Shown here: piece after piece, positions 38,470-49,570 of the stretch
Numbering within the stretch: position 1 is the stretch's first letter
Layout: the number at the start of each line of letters is the position of its first letter
Assembly (NCBI GenBank): GCA_964017155.1
Contig: OZ024861.1
Span: 372,001 to 436,000 of the forward strand
Length of the DNA stretch: 64,000 nt
Direction: 5' to 3'
From: Oasisia sp. SBJ-2009
Taxonomy: Eukaryota > Annelida > Polychaeta > Sabellida > Siboglinidae
Notes under the pieces: generated by a model
Database searches by the model: none
What the model was told of the DNA's origin: nothing
The model's input: the letters and a program-made list of their open reading frames with translations, nothing else
Program-made: the position numbers and the translations under genes

Positions 38470-39479
38470 CCAACATTTGATACTTGATTTTGTTAATTCA
38501 ATCAATTATATTCATCTTGCGCATATTTATGTTTTATATACAGCGCGTCTTAGCAGACTTTTGAGGCGGAAAAGACAGCGCGGTCGGCATAAACAAACTG
38601 TTTATCGCTCATTTCATATGCTCAGCGCAATGACATGCACCGCTGCGCTTGCGACTGGAAAAATCGCGCTGTCTTTTCGACCTCAGAAGTTTGCCAAGAC
38701 GCGCTGTTTATAACACATAAATACGCGCAAGATGATTATAATTGAATGAATTAATTTAATCAAGTATCAAATGTTGGCAAAAATACTGATATAATAGCAA
38801 CATTGAGGTGCGTCCGACTTGTACATAAGTGCCAAATAGTGAAATACTGAAAACAAATTGGGAGTATACGTGCTTTTATGAGAGAGTGCGCGTGAAGTTG
38901 CGCGCCCGCAAGTGTAGGCATTTATGTATAAGTCGGGCCCACCTCAATTTTGGTATTATAACTGTATCTTTGCCAACATTTGATACTTGATTTTGTTAAT
39001 TCAATCAATTATAATCATCTGGCGCATATTAATGTTTTATATACAGCGCGTCTTAGCAGACTTTTGAGGTCGAAAAGACAGCGTGGTCGGCATAAACAAA
39101 CTGTTTATCGCTCATTTCATATGCACAGCGCAGTAACATGCACCGCTGCGCTTGCGACTGGCACAGATCGCGCTGTCTTTTCGACCTCAGAAGTTTGCCA
39201 AGACGCGCTGTTTATAACACATAAATACGCGCAAGATGATTATAATTGAATGAATTAATTTAATAAAGTATCAAATGTTGGCAAAAATACTGATATAATA
39301 GCAACATTGAGGTGTTTCCGACTTGTACATAAGTGCCAAATAGTGAAATACTGAAAACAAATTGAGAGTATACGTGCTTTTATGAGAGATAGCGCGTGAA
39401 GGTACGCGCCCGCAAGTGTTGGCACTTATGTACAAGTCGGGCCCACCTCAATTGTTTTGGTATCATAACTGTATTTTTG

Positions 39480-41997
39480 CCAACATTTGATACTTGATTT
39501 TGTTAATTCAATCAATTATATTCATCTTGCGCATATTTATGTTTTATATACAGCGCGTCTTAGCAGACTTTTGAGGCCGAAAAGACAGCGCGGTCGGCAT
39601 AAACAAACTGTTTATCGCTCATTTCATATGCTCAGCGCAATGACATGCACCGCTGCGCTTGCGACTGGAAAAATCGCGCTGTCTTTTCGACCTCAAAAGT
39701 TTGCCAAGACGCGCTGTTTATAAAACATAAATACGCGCAAGATGATTATAATTGAATGAATTAATTTAATCAAGTATCAAATGTTGGCAAAAATACTGAT
39801 ATAATAGCAACATTGAGGTGTTTCCGACTTGTATATAAGTGCCAAATAGTGAAATACTGAAAACAAATTGAGAGTATACGTGCTTTTATGAGAGAGTGCG
39901 CGTGAAGTTGCGCGCCCGCAAGTGTAGGCATTTATGTACAAGTCGGGCCCACCTCAATTTTGGTATTATAACTGTATCTTTGCCAACATTTGATACTTGA
40001 TTTTGTTAATTCAATCAATTATATTCATCTTGCGCATATTTATGTTTTATATACAGCGCGTCTTAGCAGACTTTTGAGGCCGAAAAGACAGCGCGGTCGG
40101 CATAAACAAACTGTTTATCGCTCATTTCATATGCTCAGCGCAATGACATGCACCGCTGCGCTTGCGACTGGAAAAATCGCGCTGTCTTTTCGACCTCAAA
40201 AGTTTGCCAAGACGCGCTGTTTATAAAACATAAATACGCGCAAGATGATTATAATTGAATGAATTAATTTAATCAAGTATCAAATGTTGGCAAAAATACT
40301 GATATAATAGCAACATTGAGGTGTTTCCGACTTGTACATAAGTGCCAAATAGTGAAATACTGAAAACAAATTGAGAGTATACGTGCTTTTATGAGAGATT
40401 GCGCGTGAAGGTACGGGCCCGCAAGTGTTGGCACTTATGTACAAGTCGGGCCCACCTCAATTTTGGTATCGTAACTGTATTTTTGCCAACATTTGATACT
40501 TGATTTTGTTAATTCAATCAATTATATTCATCTTGCGCATATTTATGTTTTATATACAGCGCGTCTTAGCAGACTTTTGAGGCCGAAAAGACAGCGCGGT
40601 CGGCATAAACAAACTGTTTATCGCTCATTTCATATGCTCAGCGCAATGACATGCACCGCTGCGCTTGCGACTGGAAAAATCGCGCTGTCTTTTCGACCTC
40701 AAAAGTTTGCCAAGACGCGCTGTTTATAAAACATAAATACGCGCAAGATGATTATAATTGAATGAATTAATTTAATCAAGTATCAAATGTTGGTAAAAAT
40801 ACTGATATAATAGCAACATTGAGGTGGGTCCGACTTGTACATAAGTGCCAAATAGTGAAATACTGAAAACAAATTGGGAGTATACGTGCTTTTATGAGAG
40901 AGTGCGCGTGAAGTTGCGCGCCCGCAAGTGTAGGCATTTATGTACAAGTCGGGCCCACCTCAATTTTGGTATTATAACTGTATCTTTGCCAACATTTGAT
41001 ACTTGATTTTGTTAATTCAATCAATTATAATCATCTTGCGCATATTAATGTTTTATATACAGCGCGTCTTAGCAGACTTTTGAGGTCGAAAAGACAGCGT
41101 GGTCGGCATAAACAAACTGTTTATCGCTCATTTCATATGCACAGCGCAGTAACATGCACCGCTGCGCTTGCGACTGGAAAAATCGCGCTGTCTTTTCGAC
41201 CTCAGAAGTTTGCCAAGACGCGCTGTTTATAACACATAAATACGCGCAAGATGATTATAATTGAATGAATTAATTTAATCAAGTATCAAATGTTGGCAAA
41301 AATACTGATATAATAGCAACATTGAGGTGTTTCCGACTTGTACATAAGTGCCAAATAGTGAAATACTGAAAATAAATTGAGAGTATACGTGCTTTTATGA
41401 GAGATTGCGCGTGAAGGTACGCGCCCGCAAGTGTTGGCACTTATGTACAAGTCGGGCCCACCTCAATTTTTTTGGTATCATAACTGTATTTTTGCCAACA
41501 TTTGATACTTGATTTTGTTAATTCAATCAATTATATTCATCTTGCGCATATTTATGTTTTATATACAGCGCGTCTTAGCAGACTTTTGAGGCCGAAAAGA
41601 CAGCGCGGTCGGCATAAACAAACTGTTTATCGCTCATTTCATATGCTCAGCGCAATGACATGCACCGCTGCGCTTGCGACTGGAAAAATCGCGCCGTCTT
41701 TTCGACCTCAAAAGTTTGCCAAGACGCGCTGTTTATAAAACATAAATACGCGCAAGATGATTATAATTGAATGAATTAATTTAATCAAGTATCAAATGTT
41801 GGTAAAAATACTGATATAATAGCAACATTGAGGTGGGTCCGACTTGTACATAAGTGCCAAATAGTGAAATACTGAAAACAAATTGGGAGTATACGTGCTT
41901 TTATGAGAGAGTGCGCGTGAAGTTGCGCGCCCGCAAGTGTAGGCATTTATGTACAAGTCGGGCCCACCTCAATTTTGGTATTATAACTGTATCTTTG
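39480..41997 (+). repeat. Last five forward monomers before the orientation switch
   Basis: Types B, B, B, A, B (the last with the TTT insertion). They contain no gene or unique sequence. The spacer at about 41,790-42,001 leading to the switch is an ordinary S2, so the left flank of the switch is intact satellite. Confidence 0.8.
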
Positions 41998-42306
41998 CCA
42001 ACATTTGATACTTGATTTTGTTAATTCAATCAATTATATTCATCTTGCGCATATTAATGTTTTATATACAGCGCGTCTTAGCAGACTTTTGAGGTCGAAA
42101 AGACAGCGCGATTTGTGCCAGTCGCAAGCGCAGCGGTGCATGTTACTCCGCTGAGCGTACGAAATGAGCGATAAACAGTTTGTTTATGCCGACCGCGCTG
42201 TCTTTTCGACCTCAAAAGTCTGCTAAGACGCGCTGTATATAAAACATAAATATGCGCAAGATGATTATAATTGATAGAACGAACAAAATCAAGTATCAAA
42301 TGTTGG
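41998..42306. repeat. Orientation-switch palindrome with an L arm on both sides
   Basis: The left arm 41,998-42,108 is forward-array L type (CTTAGCAGACTT, TTATATACAGCG, GTTAATTCAATC). The loop 42,109-42,195 is 87 nt and reads as the reverse array (ATTTGTGCCAGTCGC onward, with GAGCGTACGAAATG). The right arm 42,196-42,306 is the reverse complement of L (GTCTGCTAAGACG, GTATATAAAACAT) with right-array markers (TTGATAGAACGAAC). Every other unit has one L and one R arm; this one has two L arms and no R. The exchange point lies in the 22 shared bases 42,087-42,108. Confidence 0.9.
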
Positions 42307-42500
42307 CAAAGATAGAGTTATTATACCAAAATTTAGGTGGGCCCGACTTGTACATAAGTGCCAACACTTGCGGGCGCGTACCTTCATGCGCACTCTCTCA
42401 TAAAAGCACGTATACTCTCAATTGTTTTCAGTATTTCACTATTTGGCACTTATGTACAAGTCGGACCCACCTCAATGTTGCTATTATATCAGTATTTTTG

Positions 42501-43150
42501 CCAACATTTGATACTTGATAAAATTAATTCATTCAATTATAATCATCTTGCTCGTATTTATGTTTTATAAACAGCGCGTCTTGGCAAACTTTTGAGGTCG
42601 AAAAGACAGCGCGATTTGTGCCAGTCGCAAGCGCAGCTGTGCATGTTACTCCGCTGAGCATACGAAATGAGCGATAAACAGTTTGTTTATGCCGACCGCG
42701 CTGTCTTTTCGACCTCAAAAGTCTGCTAAGACGCGCTGTATATAAAACATAAATATGCGCAAGATGATTATAATTAATAGAATTAACAAAATCAAGTATC
42801 ACATGTTGACCAAGATACAGTTATAATACCAAAATTGAGGTGGGCCAGACTTGTACATAAATGCCTAGACTTGCGGGCTCGTACCTTCACGCGCACTCTC
42901 TCATAAAAGCACGTATACTCTCAATTTGTTTTCAGTATTTCACTATTGGGCACTTATGTACAAGTCGGACCCACCTCAATGTTGCTATTATATCAGTATT
43001 TTTGCCAACATTTGATACTTTATTAAATTAATTCATTCAATTATAGTCATCTTGCGCGTATTTATGTTTTATAAACAGCGCGTCTTGGCAAACTTTTGAG
43101 GTCGAAAAGACAGCGCGATTTGTGCCAGTCGCAAGCGCAGCGGTGCATGT
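42501..43150 (-). repeat. First full reverse monomer, rich in private changes
   Basis: Next to the switch, this unit has changes not seen in its neighbours: CTTGATAAAATT, CTTGCTCGTATT, GCGCAGCTGTGC, TATCACATGTTGACC, GTGGGCCAGAC (which loses the GGGCCC), CTATTGGGCAC and ACTTTATTAAATT. Just before it, the spacer at 42,334 reads AAATTTAGGTGG instead of AAATTGAGGTGG. Array-edge copies are expected to be homogenised less often, which would fit. Confidence 0.65.
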
Positions 43151-45530
43151 TACTCCGCTGAGCATACGAAATGAGCGATAAACAGTTTGTTTATGCCGAC
43201 CGCGCTGTCTTTTCGACCTCAAAAGTCTGCTAAGACGCGCTGTTTATAAAACATAAATATGCGCAAGATGAGTATAATTGATAGAATTAACAAAATCAAG
43301 TATCAAATGTTGACAAAGATACAGTTATAATACCAAAATTGAGGTGGGCCCGACTTGTACATAAATGCCTAGACTTGCGGGCGCGTACCTTCACGCGCAC
43401 TCTCTCATAAACGCACGTATTCTCTCAATTTGTTTTCAGTATTTCAATATTTGGCACTTATGTAGAAGTCGGACCAAACTCAATGTTGCTATTATATCAG
43501 TATTTGTGCCAACATTTGATACTTGATTAAATTAATTCATTCAATAATAATCATCTTGCGCGTATTTATGTTTTATAAACAGCGCGTCTTGGCAAACTTT
43601 TGAGGTCGAAAAGACAGCGCGATTTGTGCCAGTCGCAAGCGCAGCGGTGCATGTTACTCCGCTGAGCGTACGAAATGAGCGATAAACAGTTTGTTTATGC
43701 CGACCGCGCTGTCTTTTCGACCTCAAAAGTCTGCTAAGACGCGCTGTATATCAAACATAAATATGCGCAAGATGATTATAATTGATAGAACGAACAAAAT
43801 CAAGTATCAAATGTTGGCAAAGATAGAGTTATTATACCAAAATTGAGGTGGGCCCGACTTGTACATAAATGCCTAGACTTGCGGGCTCGTACCTTCACGC
43901 GCACTCTCTTATAAAAGCACGTATACTCTCAATTTGTTTTCAGTATTTCACTATTTGGCACTTATGTACAAGTCGGACCCACCTCAATGTTGCTATTATA
44001 TCAGTATTTTTGCCAACATTTGATACTTGATTAAATTAATTCATTCAATTATAATCATCTTGCGCGTATTTATGTTTGATAAACAGCGCGTCTTGGCAAA
44101 CTTTTGAGGTCGAAAAGACAGCGCGATTTGTGCCAGTCGCAAGCGCAGCGGTGCATGTTACTCCGCTGAGCATACGAAATGAGCGATAAACAGTTTGTTT
44201 ATGCCGACCGCGCTGTCTTTTCGACCACAAAAGTCTGCTAAGACGCGCTGTATATAAAACATAAATATGCGCAAGATGATTATAATTGATAGAATTAACA
44301 AAATCAAGTATCAAATGTTGACAAAGATACAGTTATAATACCAAAATTGAGGTGGGCCCGACTTGTACATAAATGCCTAGACTTGCGGGCTCGTACCTTC
44401 ACGCGCAGTCTCTCATAAAAGCACGTATACTCTCAATTTGTTTTCAGTATTTCACTATTTGGCACTTATGTACAAGTCGGACCCACCTCAATGTTGCTAT
44501 TATATCAGTATTTTTGCCAACATTTGATACTTGATTAAATTAATTTATTCAATTATAATCATCTTGCGCGTATTTATGTTTTATAAACAGCGCGTCTTGG
44601 CAAACTTTTGAGGTCGAAAAGACAGCGCGATTTGTGCCAGTCGCAAGCGCAGCGGTGCATGTTACTCCGCTGAGCATACGAAATGAGCGATAAACAGTTT
44701 GTTTATGCCGACCGCGCTGTCTTTTCGACTTCAAAAGTCTGCTAAGACGCGCTGTATATAAAACATAAATATGCGCAAGATGATTATAATTGATAGAATT
44801 AACAAAATCAAGTATCAAATGTTGACAAAGATACAGTTATAATACCAAAATTGAGGTGGGCCCGACTTGTACATCAATCCCTAGACTTGCGGGCTCGTAC
44901 CTTCACGCGCACTCTCTCATAAAAGCACGTATACTCTCAATTTGTTTTCAGTATTTCACTATTTGGCACTTATGTACAAGTCGGACCCACCTCAATGTTG
45001 CTATTATATCAGTATTTTTGCCAACATTTGATACTTGATTAAATTAATTCATTCAATTATAATCATCTTGCGCGTATTTATGTTTTATAAACAGCGCGTC
45101 TTGGCAAACTTTTGAGGTCGAAAAGACAGCGCGATTTGTACCAGTCGCAAGCGCAGCGGTGCATGTTACTCCGCTGAGCATACGAAATGAGCGATAAACA
45201 GTTTGTTTATGCCGACCGCGCTGTCTTTTCGACCACAAAAGTCTGCTAAGACGCGCTGTATATAAAACATAAATATGCGCAAGATGATTATAATTGATAG
45301 AATTAACAAAATCAAGTATCAAATGTTGACAAAGATACAGTTATAATACCAAAATTGAGGTGGGCCCGACTTGTACATTAATGCCTAGACTTGCGGGCTC
45401 GTACCTTCACGCGCACTCTCTCATAAAAGCACGTATACTCTCAATTTGTTTTCAGTATTTCACTATTTGGCACTTATGTACAAGTCGGACCCACCTCAAT
45501 GTTGCTATTATATCAGTATTTTTGCCAACA
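43150..45530 (-). repeat. Segment duplicated at +6,045 bp (first copy)
   Basis: Shared rare markers are GATGAGTATAATTG (43,267 and 49,312), TTTCAATATTTGG (43,442 and 49,487), ATGTTTGATAAAC (44,071 and 50,116), GACCACAAAAG and ACATCAATCCCTAG (44,871 and 50,916). Similarity ends where this copy has GATACGTGATT (about 45,535) and the other GATACTTGATT. Confidence 0.75.
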
Positions 45531-46560
45531 TTTGATACGTGATTAAATTAATTTATTCAATTATAATCATCTTGCGCGTATTTATGTTTTATAAACAGCG
45601 CGTCTTGGCAAACTTTTGAGGTCGAAAAGACAGCGCGATTTGTGCCAGTCGCAAGCGCAGCGGTGCATGTTACTCCGCTGAGCATACGAAATGAGCGATA
45701 AACAGTTTGTTTATGCCGACCGCGCTGTCTTTTCGACCTCAAAAGTCTGCTAAGACGCGCTGTTTATAAAACATAAATATGCGCAAGATGAGTATAATTG
45801 ATAGAATTAACAAAATCAAGTATCAAATGTTGACAAAGATACAGTTATAATACCAAAATTGAGGTGGGCCCGACTTGTACATAAATGCCTAGACTTGCGG
45901 GCGCGTACCTTCACGCGCACTCTCTCATAAACGCACGTATTCTCTCAATTTGTTTTCAGTATTTCACTATTTGGCACTTATGTAGAAGTCGGACCAAACT
46001 CAATGTTGCTATTATATCAGTATTTGTGCCAACATTTGATACTTAATTAAATGAATTCATTCAATAATAATCATCTTGCGCGTATTTATGTTTTATAAAC
46101 AGCGCGTCTTGGCAAACTTTTGAGGTCGAAAAGACAGCGCGATTTGTGCCAGTCGCAAGCGCAGCGGTGCATGTTACTCCGCTGAGCGTACGAAATGAGC
46201 GATAAACAGTTTGTTTATGCCGACCGCGCTGTCTTTTCGACCTCAAAAGTCTGCTAAGACGCGCTGTATATCAAACATAAATATGCGCAAGATGATTATA
46301 ATTGATAGAACGAACAAAATCAAGTATCAAATGTTGGCAAAGATAGAGTTATTATACCAAAATTGAGGTGGGCCCGACTTGTACATAAGTGCCAACACTT
46401 GCGGGCGCGTACCTTCACGCGCACTCTCTCATAAAAGCACGTATATTCTCAATTGTTTTCAGTATTTCACTATTTGGCACTTATATACAAGTCGGACCCA
46501 CCTCAATGTTGCTATTATATCAGTATTTTTGCCAACATTTGATACTTGATTAAATTAATT
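44830..46560 (-). repeat. Segment repeated at +10,076 bp (first copy)
   Basis: ACATCAATCCC, ACATTAATGCC, GATACGTGATT and the following AATAATAATC unit recur in the same order at about 54,905-56,640. It overlaps the 6,045 bp-offset duplication, so this region has three partial relatives. Confidence 0.65.
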
Positions 46561-47479
46561 CATTCAATAATAATCATCTTGCGCGTATTTATGTTTTATA
46601 AACCGCGCGTCTTGGCAAACTTTTGAGGTCGAAAAGACAGCGCGATTTGTGCCAGTCGCAAGCGCAGCGGTGCATGTTACTCCGCTGAGCATACGAAATG
46701 AGCGATAAACAGTTTGTTTATGCCGACCGCGCCTTCTTTTCGACCTCAAAAGTCTGCTAAGACGCGCTGTATATAAAACATAAATATGCGCAAGATGATT
46801 ATCATTAATAGAATTAACAAAATCAAGTATCAAATGTTGACAAAGATACAGTTATAATACCAAAATTGAGGTGGGCCCGACTTGTACATAAATGCCTAGT
46901 CTTGCGGGCTCGTACCTTCACGCGCACTCTCTCATAAAAGCACGTATACTCTCAATTTGTTTTCAGTATTTCACTATTTGGCACTTATGTACAAGTCGGA
47001 CCCACCTCAATGTTGCTATTATATCAGTATTTTTGCCAACATTTGATACTTGATTAAATTAATTCATTCAATAATAATCATCTTGCGCGTATTTATGTTT
47101 TATAAACAGCGCGTCTTGGCAAACTTTTGAGGTCGAAAAGACAGCGCGATTTGTGCCAGTCGCAAGCGCAGCGGTGCATGTTACTCCGCTGAGCGTACGA
47201 AATGAGCGATAAACAGTTTGTTTATGCCGACCGCGCTGTCTTTTCGACCTCAAAAGTCTGCTAAGACGCGCTGTATATCAAACATAAATATGCGCAAGAT
47301 GATTATAATTGATAGAACGAACAAAATCAAGTATCAAATGTTGGCAAAGATAGAGTTATTATACCAAAATTGAGGTGGGCCCGACTTGTACATAAGTGCC
47401 AACACTTGCGGGCGCGTACCTTCACGCGCACTCTCTCATAAAAGCACGTATACTCTCAATTGTTTTCAGTATTTCACTA

Positions 47480-49570
47480 TTTGGCACTTATGACAAGTCG
47501 GACCCACCTCAATGTTGCTATTATATCAGTATTTTTGCCAACATTTGATACTTGATTAAATTAATTCATTCAATTATAATCATCTTGCGCGTATTTATGT
47601 TTTATAAACAGCGCGTCTTGGCAAACTTTTGAGGTCGAAAAGACAGCGCGATTTGTGCCAGTCGCAAGCGCAGCGGTGCATGTTACTCCGCTGAGCATAC
47701 GAAATGAGCGATAAACAGTTTGTTTATGCCGACCGCGCTGTCTGTTCGACCTCAAAAGTCTGCTAAGACGCGCTGTTTATAAAACATAAATATGCGCAAG
47801 ATGATTATAATTGATAGAATTAACAAAATCAAGTATCAAATGTTGACAAAGATACAGTTATCATACCAAAATTGAGGTGGGCCCGACTTGTACATAAATG
47901 CCTAGACTTGCGGGCTCGTACCTTCACGCGCACTCTCTTATAAAAGCACGTATACTCTCAATTTGTTTTCAGTATTTCACTATTAGGCACTTATGTACAA
48001 GTCGGACCCACCTCAATGTTGCTATTATATCAGTATTTTTGCCAACATTTGATACTTGATTAAATTAATTCATTCAATTATAATCATCTTGCGCGTGTTT
48101 ATGTTTTATAAACAGCGCGTCTTGGCAAACTTTTGACGTCGAAAAGACAGCGCGATTTGTGCCAGTCGCAAGCGCAGCGGTGCATGTTACTCCGCTGAGC
48201 ATACGAAATGAGCGATAAACAGTTTGTTTATGCCGACCGCGCTGTCTTTTCGACCTCAAAAGTCTGCTAAGACGCGCTGTATATAAAACATAAATATGCG
48301 CAAGATGATTATAATTGATAGAATTAACAAAATCAAGTATCAAATGTTGACAAAGATACAGTTATAATACCAAAATTGAGGTGGGCCCGACTTGTACATT
48401 AATGCCTAGACTTGCGGGCTCGTACCTTGACGCGCACTCTGTCATAAAAGCACGTATACTCTCAATTTGTTTTCAGTATTTCACTATTTGGCACTTATGT
48501 ACAAGTCGGACCCACCTCAATGTTGCTATTATATCAGTATTTTTGCCAACATTTGATACTTGATTAAATTAATTCATTCAATTATAATCATCTTGCGCGT
48601 ATTTATGTTTTATAAACAGCGCGTCTTGGCAAACTTTTGAGGTCGAAAAGACAGCGCGATTTGTGCCAGTCGCAAGCGCAGCGGTGCATGTTACTCCGCT
48701 GAGCATACGAAATGAGCGATAAACAGTTTGTTTATGCCGACCGCGCTGTCTTTTCGACCTCAAAAGTCTGCTAAGACGCGCTGTATATAAAACATAAATA
48801 TGCGCAAGATGATTATAATTGATAGAATTAACAAAATCAAGTATCAAATGTTGACAAAGATACAGTTATAATACCAAAATTGAGGTGGGCCCGACTTGTA
48901 CATAAATGCCTAGACTTGCGGGCTCGTACCTTCACGCGCACTCTGTCATAAAAGCACGTATACTCTCAATTTGTTTTCAGTATTTCACTATTTGGCACTT
49001 ATGTACAAGTCGGACCCACCTCAATGTTGCTATTATATCAGTATTTTTGCCAACATTTGATACTTGATTAAATTAATTCATTCAATTATAATCATCTTGC
49101 GCGTATTTATGTTTTATAAACAGCGCGTCTTGGCAAACTTTTGAGGTCGAAATGACAGCTCGATTTGTGCCAGTTGCAAGCGCAGCGGTGCATGTTACTC
49201 CGCTGAGCATACGAAATGAGCGATAAACAGTTTGTTTATGCCGACCGCGCTGTCTTTTCGACCTCAAAAGTCTGCTAAGACGCGCTGTTTATAAAACATA
49301 AATATGCGCAAGATGAGTATAATTGATAGAATTAACAAAATCAAGTATCAAATGTTGACAAAGATACAGTTATAATACCAAAATTGAGGTGGGCCCGACT
49401 TGTACATAAATGCCTAGACTTGCGGGCGCGTACCTTCACGCGCACTCTCTCATAAACGCACGTATTCTCTCAATTTGTTTTCAGTATTTCAATATTTGGC
49501 ACTTATGTAGAAGTCGGACCAAACTCAATGTTGCTATTATATCAGTATTTGTGCCAACATTTGATACTTG
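47480..49570 (-). repeat. Segment related to about 59,070-61,160
   Basis: TTATGACAAG and CTGTCTGTTCG (47,538 unit) match the 59,125 unit at +11,587. TATCATACC, CTATTAGGCAC and TTTTGACGTCG (48,042 unit) match at +12,091, one monomer further. AAATGACAGCTCG (49,050 unit) matches 60,637, back at +11,587. One monomer has been gained and another lost between the copies. Confidence 0.7.
48546..49049 (-). repeat. Representative reverse monomer
   Basis: A 504 bp monomer with long palindrome 48,546-48,854 (arms 48,546-48,656 and 48,744-48,854, both 111 nt, loop 87 nt) and short palindrome 48,851-49,053 (arms 48,851-48,910 and 48,994-49,053, both 60 nt, loop 83 nt). The geometry matches the forward monomer except for one loop base. 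One GGGCCC per monomer is kept in most units. The CATATG typical of the forward loop is replaced by CATACG or CGTACG. Confidence 0.9.

Larger units (their letters stand above)
1..42108 (+). repeat. Forward satellite array, 83 monomers of about 503 bp
   Basis: The same roughly 503 bp unit repeats without interruption. Spacing is 503 in most units, 506 where a TTT (or GTT) insertion lies in the AATTTTGG motif before the long palindrome, 504 where the loop reads TGGCACAGATCG, and 502 where a single A is lost (for example near 26,192). Starts of the long palindrome (CCAACATTT): 204, 707, 1210, 1713, 2216, 2719, 3222, 3725, 4231, 4734, 5237, 5740, 6243, 6746, 7249, 7752, 8255, 8758, 9264, 9767, 10270, 10773, 11279, 11782, 12285, 12788, 13294, 13797, 14300, 14803, 15309, 15812, 16315, 16818, 17324, 17827, 18330, 18833, 19339, 19842, 20345, 20848, 21354, 21857, 22360, 22863, 23369, 23875, 24378, 24881, 25384, 25887, 26389, 26892, 27395, 27901, 28404, 28908, 29411, 29913, 30416, 30919, 31423, 31926, 32428, 32931, 33434, 33937, 34440, 34946, 35449, 35953, 36456, 36958, 37461, 37964, 38470, 38973, 39480, 39983, 40486, 40989, 41495. 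No unique sequence interrupts the array. Family not recognised; eukaryotic satellite is inferred. Confidence 0.97.

Noticed and set aside
42252..42518. An 88-residue frame with an ATG just after the orientation switch
   Set aside because: It is composed wholly of palindrome arm and spacer sequence and is absent as such from other units. The ATG is a chance result of the local GCGCAAGATG motif.
48851..48872. Bacterial promoter look-alike TTGACA ... TATAAT in each reverse-array spacer
   Set aside because: The two hexamers are only 10 bases apart instead of about 17, lie inside a palindrome arm, and precede no gene. The window does not look bacterial.
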